Part shown: positions 24,768 to 32,917 of the stretch, piece by piece
Position numbering within the stretch: position 1 is the stretch's first letter
How the letters are laid out: each line of letters begins with the position of its first letter
Source of the DNA: Sphingorhabdus_B arenilitoris
GTDB lineage: Bacteria; Pseudomonadota; Alphaproteobacteria; Sphingomonadales; Sphingomonadaceae
Assembly: GCF_042651485.1 (NCBI RefSeq)
Contig: NZ_JBHSDH010000012.1
Coordinates: 124,001-188,000 of the forward strand
DNA: 64,000 nt
Direction of reading: 5' to 3'
The notes under the pieces: generated by a model
What the model saw: only the letters and a program-made list of their open reading frames with translations
Told to the model about the DNA's origin: nothing
The model's database searches: none
Program-made: the position numbers and the translations under genes

Positions 24768-26651
24768 CTATCCCGCGAGTTTTGCAAAAAAGCTGAGCCA
24801 TCCGCTGTCGGCCTTGGCGGTAGGAGCCAGCACGGGAGTGCCCGCCAACGCGCCGCATTCTAGGCAATTGACTTGCGCTCCGCTGACGCCGGTTAACAGT
24901 TGCAGATCGGACTGGATGCGGGCCCATTGTTGCTGCCTTTCCCATGCCGCTCGGGCAAACAGATCCTGGGGCGCGCCAGCCATGCTTCGCTGCGTCTCCG
25001 CACCCAAAAATGCGCTGAGGAAGTCGGCTTGCGGTTCGATGTAAGAGGGATACCATTTGCCATCGGCCAGCTTCGCCCGCTTTGCCGCCTCGGCCAGCGC
25101 GTCATCAATTCCGCCTAACCGGTCAACGAGACCGATTTGACGCCCGGTTCCGCCGGCCCAAATGCGCCCTTGGCCAATTGCGTCCACTTCATCCATCGAC
25201 TTGCTGCGGGACTTTGCGACGCGGCTTAAAAAATCGCGATAGCCTTTTTCAATCGTGCTTTGGACAAAACGATCAAAATCGGGGCTGAAGCCGTTCAATA
25301 CATCCGGCTCACCCGCCAGAGGTGTCGTTTTGACGCCATCGGCATTCACGCCAATATTGGCCAGCGCTTCCTTACCGCTGGGGATGACGCCGAAAATGCC
25401 AATTGACCCGGTAATGGTTGAAGGTTCAGCAAATATCGCATCGGCGGGCGTGGAGACCCAATATCCGCCGCTCGCCGCCAAATTGGCCATGGATACGACC
25501 ACGGGCAGCTTCTTTTCCTTTGCCCGTTCGAGCGCGCGCCGAATTTTTTCAGAGGCCAAGACTGAACCACCGGGCGAATCCACTCTTAACACGATAGCTT
25601 TTACATCGTCATTTTCGATTGCACTGTAAATCAGGTCGGAAACCGTATCGCCAGCTGCCGTGCCGGGGCCAGCCTCGCCATCGACGATTGTTCCGGCCAC
25701 GGTAACAACCGCAATCGGGTCGCCGCTATCGTCAGGGGCGTTGGCGGCCAGCAGCGCATTCATTGGCGTTGATGCATATCCACCAAGCGTTTCCGCTGGG
25801 TCTTTTCCTGCTTTTTCGGCAACAAATTTTCCGAATGCGATCCGGTCACCCAGCTTATCGACCAGTTTATTGTCGATGGCGAGCTTAGCCAAATCGCCTT
25901 GCACCGCTTCGATGGCGGCGGCTGGATCATTGATCAAATTGTCGAGTTGCGCCGCCGGGCGAGCGGCCGCCACATCGCGGCGCCATTCGCCCCATATCTC
26001 ATCATATACGGCCTTCAATGCCTCTTTGGATTCCGTAGACTGGTCGCTGCGGATGAATGGTTCCACCGCGCTTTTATAGGTGCCGACGCGATATACGTTG
26101 GCTTTAATCCCCAGCTTATCGAGCAAGCCCTTATAATAAGGCTGCGTTCCGCCGGGCCCAGTGACAACCACGCCGCCAATCGGGTCCATCCAGATTTGCG
26201 AGGCATGAGCGGCAATTTGATATCCATCATCGCTATAGGCAGTTGCGTAACTATAGACAGGCTTTCCTGATTTTTTGACGCTGTCAATGGCATCGCCAAT
26301 GCCGGATAAGCTTACCTGTCCGGCGCCCAGAAATCCGTCAAGATCAAACACCACGGCCTTAACTTCGTCATTGGTTTCGGCCAGTTTCAATGCCCGAATA
26401 ATATCGCGTTGCCGATATTCACCAACCGGTGCCTGTCCAGACAGCAGCGTAGCTATGGGATCAACAGCAGCGGGCTGTTCCGAGATAAAACCGTCAATAT
26501 CGATCAGCAGAGCGCCGTCGCGCACATTGGCAGGGTTGGGCGCACTTTTTAACAGCGCAAACAACATCGCAAAAAACAGGATAAGGAAAAGCAACGCCAA
26601 TCCATCCTTCAATGCCACCAATATTTTCCAAGCGCCCCTGACAAACTGCAT
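24768..26651 (-). CDS. sppA: Signal peptide peptidase SppA, 67-kDa type
   Basis: 627 residues, the tandem-domain form as in E. coli. A single N-terminal membrane anchor (~10-35) is followed by two S49 protease-like domains in the periplasm. The first domain supplies the general-base Lys in VGTYKSAVEPF, and the second the nucleophile Ser in MANLAASGGYWVS. The enzyme degrades cleaved signal peptides in the membrane. The extreme C-terminus has ECGALAG and a final FFAKLAG. It is monocistronic, with 160 bp to pheA on the same strand. Confidence 0.94.
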   Translation of the reverse strand: MQFVRGAWKILVALKDGLALLFLILFFAMLFALLKSAPNPANVRDGALLIDIDGFISEQPAAVDPIATLLSGQAPVGEYRQRDIIRALKLAETNDEVKAVVFDLDGFLGAGQVSLSGIGDAIDSVKKSGKPVYSYATAYSDDGYQIAAHASQIWMDPIGGVVVTGPGGTQPYYKGLLDKLGIKANVYRVGTYKSAVEPFIRSDQSTESKEALKAVYDEIWGEWRRDVAAARPAAQLDNLINDPAAAIEAVQGDLAKLAIDNKLVDKLGDRIAFGKFVAEKAGKDPAETLGGYASTPMNALLAANAPDDSGDPIAVVTVAGTIVDGEAGPGTAAGDTVSDLIYSAIENDDVKAIVLRVDSPGGSVLASEKIRRALERAKEKKLPVVVSMANLAASGGYWVSTPADAIFAEPSTITGSIGIFGVIPSGKEALANIGVNADGVKTTPLAGEPDVLNGFSPDFDRFVQSTIEKGYRDFLSRVAKSRSKSMDEVDAIGQGRIWAGGTGRQIGLVDRLGGIDDALAEAAKRAKLADGKWYPSYIEPQADFLSAFLGAETQRSMAGAPQDLFARAAWERQQQWARIQSDLQLLTGVSGAQVNCLECGALAGTPVLAPTAKADSGWLSFFAKLAG

Positions 26652-26814
26652 TTCATATCCTCTGCTTAATCTGCTGCTAATGTAAGAAATAGGTGCGCAA
26701 AAGCTAGGGCAATTCGATCAACGACATTCTTTGTCGATTCTCCCTTCTTTGGCGTGGCGTAATTGTGCCCGTAAAACAGGCTTTGCTATTTTTGTGCCGG
26801 GCGCGGCTTTGTGC

Positions 26815-27720
26815 TTACCCGCGCTTGCGTTCTTGGCGGTAGGTGCCCAATATCCGAACGGTATTGCAGTGGAAGGCAAGCTCGGCCAAGGCCCGGTCGA
26901 CGGCTGCATCGCCCGGTGCGCCCTCAATATCGGCATAAAATTCAGCGGCAGAGAAGCTGGCGCCATGTTGGTAGCTTTCCAATTTCGTCATATTGACGCC
27001 GTTGGTCGCAAAGCCGCCCATAGCTTTATACAAAGCCGCCGGGATATTCTTCACTTCAAAAATGAAAGTGGTCATCCAGATCTGATCATCCTGTGCGCCG
27101 CGAACCGGCTTGAGCGCCTCGTCCTTGGCTAACACGACAAAGCGTGTCGTATTATGATCGGCGTCCTGAATATTGTCGGTGACCGGGTGCAGACCATATA
27201 GCTTGGCGGCGGTGGGGGGAGCAATGGCCGCCGCGCCCGGATCATTGTTACCAGCGACAAGCGCCGCCGCAGCAGCGGTATCGGCAAAAGCGATCGGGAT
27301 AATATTATGTTCGCGAAGATAATGTCGGCATTGGCCCAGCGCCTGCGGGTGGCTGACGGCGCTGGTCAGCTTTGCCTGCGGATCTTTGGCCATCAGGCAA
27401 TGTTGGATCGGCATGAAATGTTCGGCAATGATCAACAGACCCGATTCGGGAAGCAGGAAATGGATATCGGCGACGCGGCCATGCAGGCTGTTTTCGATTG
27501 GAATTATCGCGCGCGATGCCCGCCCATCCTTGACCGCGTCAATCGCGTCTTCAAATGAAAAACACGGCAGGGGGAGGCAATGGGCGTCATATTGGAGCGC
27601 CGCGATATTCGAATTGGCACCGGGCGCGCCCTGAAAACTCACGGCTTTAGCGGGATCGCGCATGGCGATTGCCGTCATTTCATGTACGTGTTCTAACGCA
27701 AGTTTCGGATAGCTTTCCAT
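26815..27720 (-). CDS. pheA: Prephenate dehydratase
   Basis: 301 residues: a stand-alone dehydratase plus ACT domain, with no chorismate mutase fused. It converts prephenate to phenylpyruvate in phenylalanine synthesis. The start of the catalytic domain is VSFQGAPGANS, and the essential TTRF motif is in DHNTTRFVVLA. The ACT domain (~205-285) binds Phe for feedback inhibition and carries the ESYQHG variant of the usual ESRP motif. The frame stays open upstream to 27924. I chose ATG 27720 because relatives begin MESYP near there; no ribosome-binding site decides it. Confidence 0.92.
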   Translation of the reverse strand: MESYPKLALEHVHEMTAIAMRDPAKAVSFQGAPGANSNIAALQYDAHCLPLPCFSFEDAIDAVKDGRASRAIIPIENSLHGRVADIHFLLPESGLLIIAEHFMPIQHCLMAKDPQAKLTSAVSHPQALGQCRHYLREHNIIPIAFADTAAAAALVAGNNDPGAAAIAPPTAAKLYGLHPVTDNIQDADHNTTRFVVLAKDEALKPVRGAQDDQIWMTTFIFEVKNIPAALYKAMGGFATNGVNMTKLESYQHGASFSAAEFYADIEGAPGDAAVDRALAELAFHCNTVRILGTYRQERKRG

Positions 27721-27902
27721 AATTTGCGGGCGATAGGGCAGGCGGTTGCGGGGGGCAAGCCGGTTTATCATTTGCAGCTTTTGCAATAGATATGACGTAA
27801 TCGGCTCTTGCGCGGCATTTGAAGGGGCATTAGAGGGACGGGGTAAATTTCCAAAGGACCGTTTATTTTTTGGTCCGCAAAGACCTATGGGGCTGAAATT
27901 CG

Positions 27903-28589
27903 ATGAATGATCGTAGCAACACAATCGCTGGCTGGGTATTGGGTGCGGGTATTGCCGCGTTGGGCCTATCCATTGCTTTTGGCGAAGTTTTCCATGCCGA
28001 AACGCCTAAAGTGGGTGAGCAGGGATATGCGCCTGAAGGCGTCGAATCATCGGAAGGCGGCGGTGAAGCTGCTGTGCCGCTCGCGAATTTGCTCGCTGCG
28101 GCGGACGTAGCCGAGGGCGAGAAAGTATTTAAGAAATGCGTTGCCTGCCACACTATTGCGCAGGGCGGCGCAAATGGTATTGGTCCTAATTTATGGGCAG
28201 CTTTGGGGAAAACTCATGGCCATGCGCCCGGCTTTGCTTACAGTGATGCGCTGAAATCTGTTCCCGGCGTCTGGGATTTTGAAGGCATGAATAAATGGCT
28301 GACCAGCCCGAAAAAATATGCGCCCGGCACAAAAATGAGCTTCGCTGGTTTGGGTAAACCCGAAGATCGCGCGAATTTGATTGTGTATTTGAATAGCCAA
28401 GGTTCCAACCTGCCATTGCCTGCGCCCGTTGCCGCCGGAGCCGAGCCTGCACCTGCTGACGGCGCAGCTGCTGCACCTGCGGACGCTAAAGCAGGCGCGG
28501 AAGCGCCAGCCGCTGCTCCTGCCGGAGCAGAAGCTCCAGCTCCAGCTGCCGCCACACCGGCGGGCGCAGAGCCAGCTGCTAAAAAATAA
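27903..28589 (+). CDS. Membrane-anchored c-type cytochrome with Ala/Pro tail
   Basis: 228 residues. One uncleaved N-terminal membrane helix (~8-30) anchors a periplasmic class I cytochrome c domain. The haem site is CVACH (C79-H83) and the axial Met is M145 in GTKMSFAGL. This resembles CycM-type (cytochrome c552) electron carriers between bc1 and oxidase. The last ~55 residues are almost only Ala, Pro, Glu and Gly. That stretch is a low-complexity extended tail with an unknown role. The stop overlaps the next cytochrome start (TAATG), so the two are coupled. Confidence 0.9.
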   Translation: MNDRSNTIAGWVLGAGIAALGLSIAFGEVFHAETPKVGEQGYAPEGVESSEGGGEAAVPLANLLAAADVAEGEKVFKKCVACHTIAQGGANGIGPNLWAALGKTHGHAPGFAYSDALKSVPGVWDFEGMNKWLTSPKKYAPGTKMSFAGLGKPEDRANLIVYLNSQGSNLPLPAPVAAGAEPAPADGAAAAPADAKAGAEAPAAAPAGAEAPAPAAATPAGAEPAAKK

Positions 28590-28978
28590 TGCGTTCATAC
28601 GCCGTTCTTGCGGTTGGTATGCTAACCCTGTCTGCTTGCGGGCAGAAAGACGGTGGTTCCGGTTCAGCCGATGTTGCCGCTGTGTCGGGCGAGACAGTCT
28701 TCAAACGCTGCGCCGCTTGCCATAGCATCGAAAAGGGTGGTGCAAATGGACTTGGCCCGAACCTGCATGGCATAGTGGGCCGCAAAATTGCATCGGTTCC
28801 GGGATTTAGCTATTCGCAGGCGCTGGCCAATAAAGGCGGCATTTGGGATGAAGCCGCTTTGGACGCGTATATTGAATCGCCGGCCCGCGCCGTGGCGGGA
28901 ACCCGAATGGCCTTTTCGGGTGTGCGCAGCGCAGAAGAACGCAAGGCGTTAATCGCCTACCTCTCCGAATTAAAGTAA
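28589..28978 (+). CDS. Lipoprotein c-type cytochrome
   Basis: 129 residues. The signal carries a lipobox LSAC (Cys17), so the protein is probably lipid-anchored in the periplasm. The class I cytochrome c fold has haem motif CAACH (41-45), GPNLHGIVGRK next, and axial Met107 in GTRMAFSG. It is similar in core to the upstream cytochrome but with a lipid rather than helical anchor. The tandem may be a duplication whose products serve different partners. ATG overlaps the upstream TAA by one base. Confidence 0.9.
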   Translation: MRSYAVLAVGMLTLSACGQKDGGSGSADVAAVSGETVFKRCAACHSIEKGGANGLGPNLHGIVGRKIASVPGFSYSQALANKGGIWDEAALDAYIESPARAVAGTRMAFSGVRSAEERKALIAYLSELK

Positions 28979-28979
28979 C

Positions 28980-29852
28980 TTATCCGCAGGGCAGGTCGTA
29001 GAAACGGCGAATGATGCTCCAGGCATCCTCGGCGCTGTCGACCATTTGAAACAGGTTCAAATCATCCGGGCTGATCGTGCCTTCAAGCGCGAGCTCCTCA
29101 AAATTGATCACCCGGTTCCAAAAATCCTTGCCAAAAAGCAATATGGGCAGTGGCTCCATCTTGCCGGTCTGAATCAGCGTCAAAGTTTCGAAAAATTCAT
29201 CAAACGTACCAAAACCGCCGGGGAATACCGCCAACGCGCGTGCCCGCATCAAAAAGTGCATTTTGCGTAACGCGAAATAGTGAAATTGAAAGCTTAAATC
29301 CGGGGTTACATATCCATTGGGAGCCTGTTCATGGGGCAGCACGATGTTGAGGCCGATCGACTCTTTACCGGCATCATCTGCGCCCCTGTTGGCTGCCTCC
29401 ATAATTGACGGGCCGCCGCCGGAACAGACGACAAAATGCCGCTCACCTTCGTCGGTGACGATGCCGCATTCGCTGGCGAGCCGGGCAAGCTTGCGCGCTT
29501 CGTCATAATATTTGGATTTATCCTTTAACCGCTGCGCAATAATTTTGCTGCGCTCGTCGGTGGCTTGGGCCAGCAATTCGTCGGCCTTCGCCGGCTCTGG
29601 AATCCGCGCCGAGCCGTAAATCACCAATGTCGACGCGATTTTCGCTTCATTCAAAAGCATTTCAGGTTTCAGCAATTCGAGCTGGAACCGCACGGGCCGC
29701 AATTCTTCGCGGAGCAGAAATTCTGTGTCCTGAAATGCTAGCTGATAAGCATCGCTTTGCGTCTGCGGCGTTTGCAATGCTTTTTCTTTTGCAAAGCTGG
29801 CTTCTTGTTTCGCGCGGTAGAAATGGCGCTCTTTTAGGTCTTTATTTGTCAT
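28980..29852 (-). CDS. LOG-family protein (TIGR00730-like)
   Basis: 290 residues. The Rossmann-like LOG fold carries VIYGSARIPEP near 75-85 and the signature PGGFGTFDEFFE near 208. These form the nucleotide-binding and catalytic site of cytokinin riboside 5'-monophosphate phosphoribohydrolases. A ~60-residue N-terminal extension rich in Lys and Gln distinguishes this long subtype. Many bacterial members probably act on AMP or other nucleotides. The gene is convergent with the cytochrome pair (stop codons two bases apart). Confidence 0.88.
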   Translation of the reverse strand: MTNKDLKERHFYRAKQEASFAKEKALQTPQTQSDAYQLAFQDTEFLLREELRPVRFQLELLKPEMLLNEAKIASTLVIYGSARIPEPAKADELLAQATDERSKIIAQRLKDKSKYYDEARKLARLASECGIVTDEGERHFVVCSGGGPSIMEAANRGADDAGKESIGLNIVLPHEQAPNGYVTPDLSFQFHYFALRKMHFLMRARALAVFPGGFGTFDEFFETLTLIQTGKMEPLPILLFGKDFWNRVINFEELALEGTISPDDLNLFQMVDSAEDAWSIIRRFYDLPCG

Positions 29853-29889
29853 GACCCTGTGATAGCGGATCGGAACATGGCTGCAATAT

Positions 29890-30543
29890 CTATCTGCAAT
29901 ATGAATTGCCGTTCAGCCGTGAGGGCGACATATCGAGGTGGAAATGATTGCGATGTTGCTGATTATATTGGGGGCCCAGAACGGTGCCGAACCGGCCGCA
30001 CGCATCGGCGTGAATTTGCCGCAGGAACTTGCTTTCGCGGCTGTCGCCATTCCAGCCATTTAATACGGTAACTCGCCTGCCGTCTTTGGTCACAAAGGCA
30101 AATACATCAACCGCATTGGCCGATGCGTGCTGCGATAGATTGCCGCTACCGCTCACCCGGCGGCAGCTATAGGTGCCCGATGTTTCGATACGGGCAAGAT
30201 CGGAACCCAGATACTTGCGCGCCGCCGGCCGGACCACATCACGGGCCCAACCGGTAAAGCCGCTGGCAAGATTGCAGGTCATCGGACCCAGGTTGGATGT
30301 CGGCGTGCCAAAATCAATCAAGCGAACCGAATTGACGGCTTGGCAACCGCCGCCATATTGTGTGTCTGGTAAAGCTGCAAAGCTGATCTTTGCCCGTTCC
30401 AAATTGCTCAGACATAGTCGCGCATCGGGAGAGGAAAATGCGCTGTTGCTACGGCTTGATTTTGGAGCCTCGCTGAATGGAATACAAGCTGACAGGCCAA
30501 GGACGGCGGCGCAAATCGGAATGGTTTTCAATAATTTTGCCAT
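29890..30543 (-). CDS. Extensin-like (C-terminal domain) lipoprotein
   Basis: 217 residues. The lipoprotein signal has lipobox LSAC (Cys20). The rest matches the extensin-like C-terminal family found in alphaproteobacteria: CLSNLERAKISF at the start, MTCNLASGFTGWARDVV, then SGTYSCRRVSGSGNLSQHA and a terminal HRNHFHLDM. The QHASANAVDV plus HFHLD pair resembles the zinc ligands of LAS-type (D-Ala-D-Ala) peptidases, so a cell-wall hydrolase role is plausible but inferred. The start was chosen at MAKLL to give a proper lipoprotein signal; the frame is open upstream. Confidence 0.8.
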   Translation of the reverse strand: MAKLLKTIPICAAVLGLSACIPFSEAPKSSRSNSAFSSPDARLCLSNLERAKISFAALPDTQYGGGCQAVNSVRLIDFGTPTSNLGPMTCNLASGFTGWARDVVRPAARKYLGSDLARIETSGTYSCRRVSGSGNLSQHASANAVDVFAFVTKDGRRVTVLNGWNGDSRESKFLRQIHADACGRFGTVLGPQYNQQHRNHFHLDMSPSRLNGNSYCR

Positions 30544-30628
30544 AGGGTGATATTCATGAAGGATGGTTAATATAAACCTAAGAATTTCGTCATTGACCGC
30601 ATCCGCACAACTCATTATCGCAATGTTT

Positions 30629-31213
30629 ATGAGAATGGTTCTCAATAACAAAATATTCTTTTGGGCCGTGCTGGCTGTGCCGGGCATGTTCCTATTGCTG
30701 CGTCTGGCGAATGGTTCAGCCGACTTTATGGAAGCAACCGCGCATAGCGGCGAATGGGCCGCGCGCTGGATGATATTGGCGATGATGATCGGCCCATTCA
30801 TTGCAGTTGCTGGTTTGCAGCCTTGGCTCCGTTGGATGCTGGAAAGGCGCCGGGCGTTGGGCGTCGCGGCATTTATCTATGCGCTGTTTCATCTGTATTT
30901 TTACATGACCGATATGGGCGCATGGGATGCGATTTGGGATGAAGTGCTGCTGCCGGGTATCTGGACCGGATGGGCGGCGCTTTTCATCATGCTGCCTATC
31001 GCGCTCAGCAGCAATAATCTATCGATGCGCCGGTTAAAGGCGGGTTGGAAGAAGCTGCAGCGATTGGTTTATCCAGCGGCGGTGTTGACGCTTTTGCATT
31101 GGCTGTGGGTGCATAGCAGTCCGGTGGAAGCTTGGATTCATTTCACGCCGTTAATGCTGCTGTATGCAGCCCGTATTTTCAATTTCAAAATCCCCTATAA
31201 AGCAGGAGCTTAA
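30629..31213 (+). CDS. Ferric reductase-like transmembrane (MsrQ-like) protein
   Basis: 194 residues with five to six membrane helices. RRRALGVAAFIYALFHLYFY and LHWLWVH each supply a histidine typical of the haem ligands in the YedZ/MsrQ and ferric-reductase fold. ATGs at 30623, 30629 and 30635 are all in frame; none has a clear ribosome-binding site. A 7-1-7 Fur-type box covers 30630-30644, across these starts. No MsrP partner is nearby; instead a secreted PepSY protein follows after four bases. An iron-related membrane reductase is the likely role, by inference. Confidence 0.75.
   Translation: MRMVLNNKIFFWAVLAVPGMFLLLRLANGSADFMEATAHSGEWAARWMILAMMIGPFIAVAGLQPWLRWMLERRRALGVAAFIYALFHLYFYMTDMGAWDAIWDEVLLPGIWTGWAALFIMLPIALSSNNLSMRRLKAGWKKLQRLVYPAAVLTLLHWLWVHSSPVEAWIHFTPLMLLYAARIFNFKIPYKAGA
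30630..30644. promoter_or_regulatory. Fur-type box (7-1-7) at the start of the reductase gene
   Basis: TGAGAAT-G-GTTCTCA matches the 7-1-7 Fur layout (TGATAAT-N-ATTATCA) with one asymmetric position. It overlaps candidate start codons, so binding would block both transcription from a nearby promoter and initiation. Confidence 0.6.
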
Positions 31214-31217
31214 ATCT

Positions 31218-31535
31218 ATGCGTCATTACCTCATCCTCTCCATCTGTGCTGCCGCCGCCATCGCAACATTCAGCGCGAGCCCGGCCCATGCCACAGGCGC
31301 GATTACGTGTAAGGCCGGTCCCGAATCGGGTTGGAAACCACGTGCCGAATTGGAGGCCAAGTTGAAAAAAGAAGGCTGGCAAATCCGTAAATCAAAAGTC
31401 GATGGCGGTTGCTATGAAGTGTATGGCACGACCCCTGAAGGTCAGCGGGTAGAAGCCTATTTCCACCCGGTATCGCTGGAGAAACTCTATGTGGCACAGC
31501 GCGGTAAAGTGCTGTTTCGCAAAAAGGGATATTGA
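31218..31535 (+). CDS. Secreted PepSY-domain protein
   Basis: 105 residues. A Sec signal peptide ends at SPAHA (near 24). The mature protein is one PepSY-like domain: RAELEAKLKKEGWQIRKSKV then CYEVYGTTPEGQRVEAYFHP. Two Cys (in ITCKAG and GGCYEV) may bond. PepSY domains often inhibit proteases or accompany iron-reducing membrane proteins. Its position four bases after the reductase gene, with AGGAG as ribosome-binding site, makes an operon likely. Regulation would be shared through the Fur box. Confidence 0.8.
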   Translation: MRHYLILSICAAAAIATFSASPAHATGAITCKAGPESGWKPRAELEAKLKKEGWQIRKSKVDGGCYEVYGTTPEGQRVEAYFHPVSLEKLYVAQRGKVLFRKKGY

Positions 31536-31573
31536 TCAAAAATAGCGCGGCCTATCCCATAACGCTTGACTAA

Positions 31574-31651
31574 ACCGCCGCTGTCTTTATTGGCGGCGGC
31601 GGGCCACGCGGTCCCAACGCCGCGCGAGCTCTCTGTAAGGAGAAGCGTTTT
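31574..31651 (+). promoter_or_regulatory. Probable serC RNA motif (5' leader)
   Basis: The leader of serC has a perfect hairpin CCGCCGC/GCGGCGG at 31575-31599, a second GGGCC/GGTCCC hairpin at 31601-31615, and a TCTC/GAGA pairing that can cover the Shine-Dalgarno (31637-31645). Established knowledge: a conserved serC RNA motif precedes serC-serA in alphaproteobacteria. I match by position and architecture only. Confidence 0.55.
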
Positions 31652-32779
31652 ATGACTAAGTTACCTATGCCAGACGTGCGTCCTGCGCGTCCTCAGTTTT
31701 CCTCTGGCCCCTGTGCAAAACCGCCGGGCTGGGATGTTTCCAAACTCAGCACTGAATCACTGGGCCGCTCGCACCGCGCAAAGATCGGCAAGTCGCGTTT
31801 GCAGCTTGCGATCGATCTGATGCGCGAAGTGCTGCAAGTGCCCGACACCCACCGCATCGGTATTGTTCCGGGATCTGACACTGGTGCGATTGAAATGGCG
31901 ATGTGGACCATGCTCGGCGCTCGCCCGGTTACCATGATGGCATGGGAAAGCTTTGGCGAAGGCTGGGTCACCGATGTGAACAAGCAGCTAAAGCTGGACG
32001 CCAACGTCATGAATGCGCCATATGGCGAGATACCCGATTTGAGTGTAGTTGATTTCAGCCATGATGTTGTCTTCACTTGGAATGGCACGACGTCGGGTGC
32101 GCGCGTCCCGAACGGCGATTGGATATCGGATGATCGTGAAGGTTTAACTTTCAACGATGCGACCTCGGCGGTGTTCGCTTATGATATGCCTTGGGATAAG
32201 CTGGATGTTACCACATTTTCCTGGCAGAAAGTTTTGGGCGGCGAAGGCGCGCATGGTGTCATCATCCTTGGCCCCCGCGCCGTCGAGCGGTTGGAAAATT
32301 ACACGCCCGCATGGCCGCTGCCAAAGGTATTCAGGTTGATGTCGAAAGGCGCGCTTGCCGAAGGTATTTTCAAAGGTGAGACGATCAATACCCCGTCCAT
32401 GCTGGCGGTCGAAGATGTGATTTTTGCGCTGGAATGGGCAAAGTCTGTTGGCGGACTTTCCGGCTTGATGGCGCGGAGCAATGCCAATGCCGCAGCGCTT
32501 GGCAAAATCGTTGCCGACCACGATTGGCTGGGCCATTTGGCGAAGGATGAAGCGACCCGCTCAACCACGTCGGTCTGCTTGACCGTTGAAGGCGCAGATG
32601 CCGATTTCATCAAGAAAATGGCCGGATTGCTGGAGGCGGAAAATGCCGCTTACGACATTGCCGGATACCGCGATGCGCCGGCTGGCCTGCGGATATGGTG
32701 CGGGGCGACGGTGGATACCGCCGATGTCGAAGCGCTCGGTCCGTGGCTTGATTGGGCCTATCACACAACGCGGTCCTAA
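31652..32779 (+). CDS. serC: Phosphoserine aminotransferase
   Basis: 375 residues, a PLP enzyme of serine (and pyridoxal) synthesis converting 3-phosphohydroxypyruvate to phosphoserine. The N-terminus ARPQFSSGPCAKPPGW and SLGRSHRAKIGKSRL belong to the alphaproteobacterial SerC subtype. The PLP lysine lies in TTFSWQKVLGGEG near 190, and the GTTSGARVP loop near 145-153 lies in the active site. GGAG lies upstream at good spacing, inside the predicted leader structure. serA follows after a repeat element, so serine synthesis genes are clustered. Confidence 0.96.
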   Translation: MTKLPMPDVRPARPQFSSGPCAKPPGWDVSKLSTESLGRSHRAKIGKSRLQLAIDLMREVLQVPDTHRIGIVPGSDTGAIEMAMWTMLGARPVTMMAWESFGEGWVTDVNKQLKLDANVMNAPYGEIPDLSVVDFSHDVVFTWNGTTSGARVPNGDWISDDREGLTFNDATSAVFAYDMPWDKLDVTTFSWQKVLGGEGAHGVIILGPRAVERLENYTPAWPLPKVFRLMSKGALAEGIFKGETINTPSMLAVEDVIFALEWAKSVGGLSGLMARSNANAAALGKIVADHDWLGHLAKDEATRSTTSVCLTVEGADADFIKKMAGLLEAENAAYDIAGYRDAPAGLRIWCGATVDTADVEALGPWLDWAYHTTRS

Positions 32780-32785
32780 AAAATA

Positions 32786-32878
32786 CCGTCACCCTGAACT
32801 TGTTTCAGGGTCCATCCGTCCTCTCAGACCAATGGTTTAAGATGCAGAATAGATGCTGAAACAAGTTCAGCATGACGG
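32786..32878. repeat. Interspersed palindromic repeat between serC and serA
   Basis: The left arm begins CCGTCACCCTGAACTTG and the right arm is the near-complement of it (CAAGTTCAGCATGACGG), about 40 bases apart. The arms agree at most of 28 positions. This CTGAACTTGTTTCAG type is, from memory, a common intergenic repeat in sphingomonads. It has no coding capacity and would form a long hairpin in the serC-serA transcript. Confidence 0.7.
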
Positions 32879-32917
32879 ATTATCATTATCTCCATTTTTG
32901 TTCCAAGGAACCAAATC

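Noticed and set aside
28429..28580. Ala/Pro/Glu low-complexity stretch as a tandem DNA repeat
   Set aside because: Codons vary and no fixed-length DNA unit repeats. It is a compositional protein tail, not a satellite or CRISPR.
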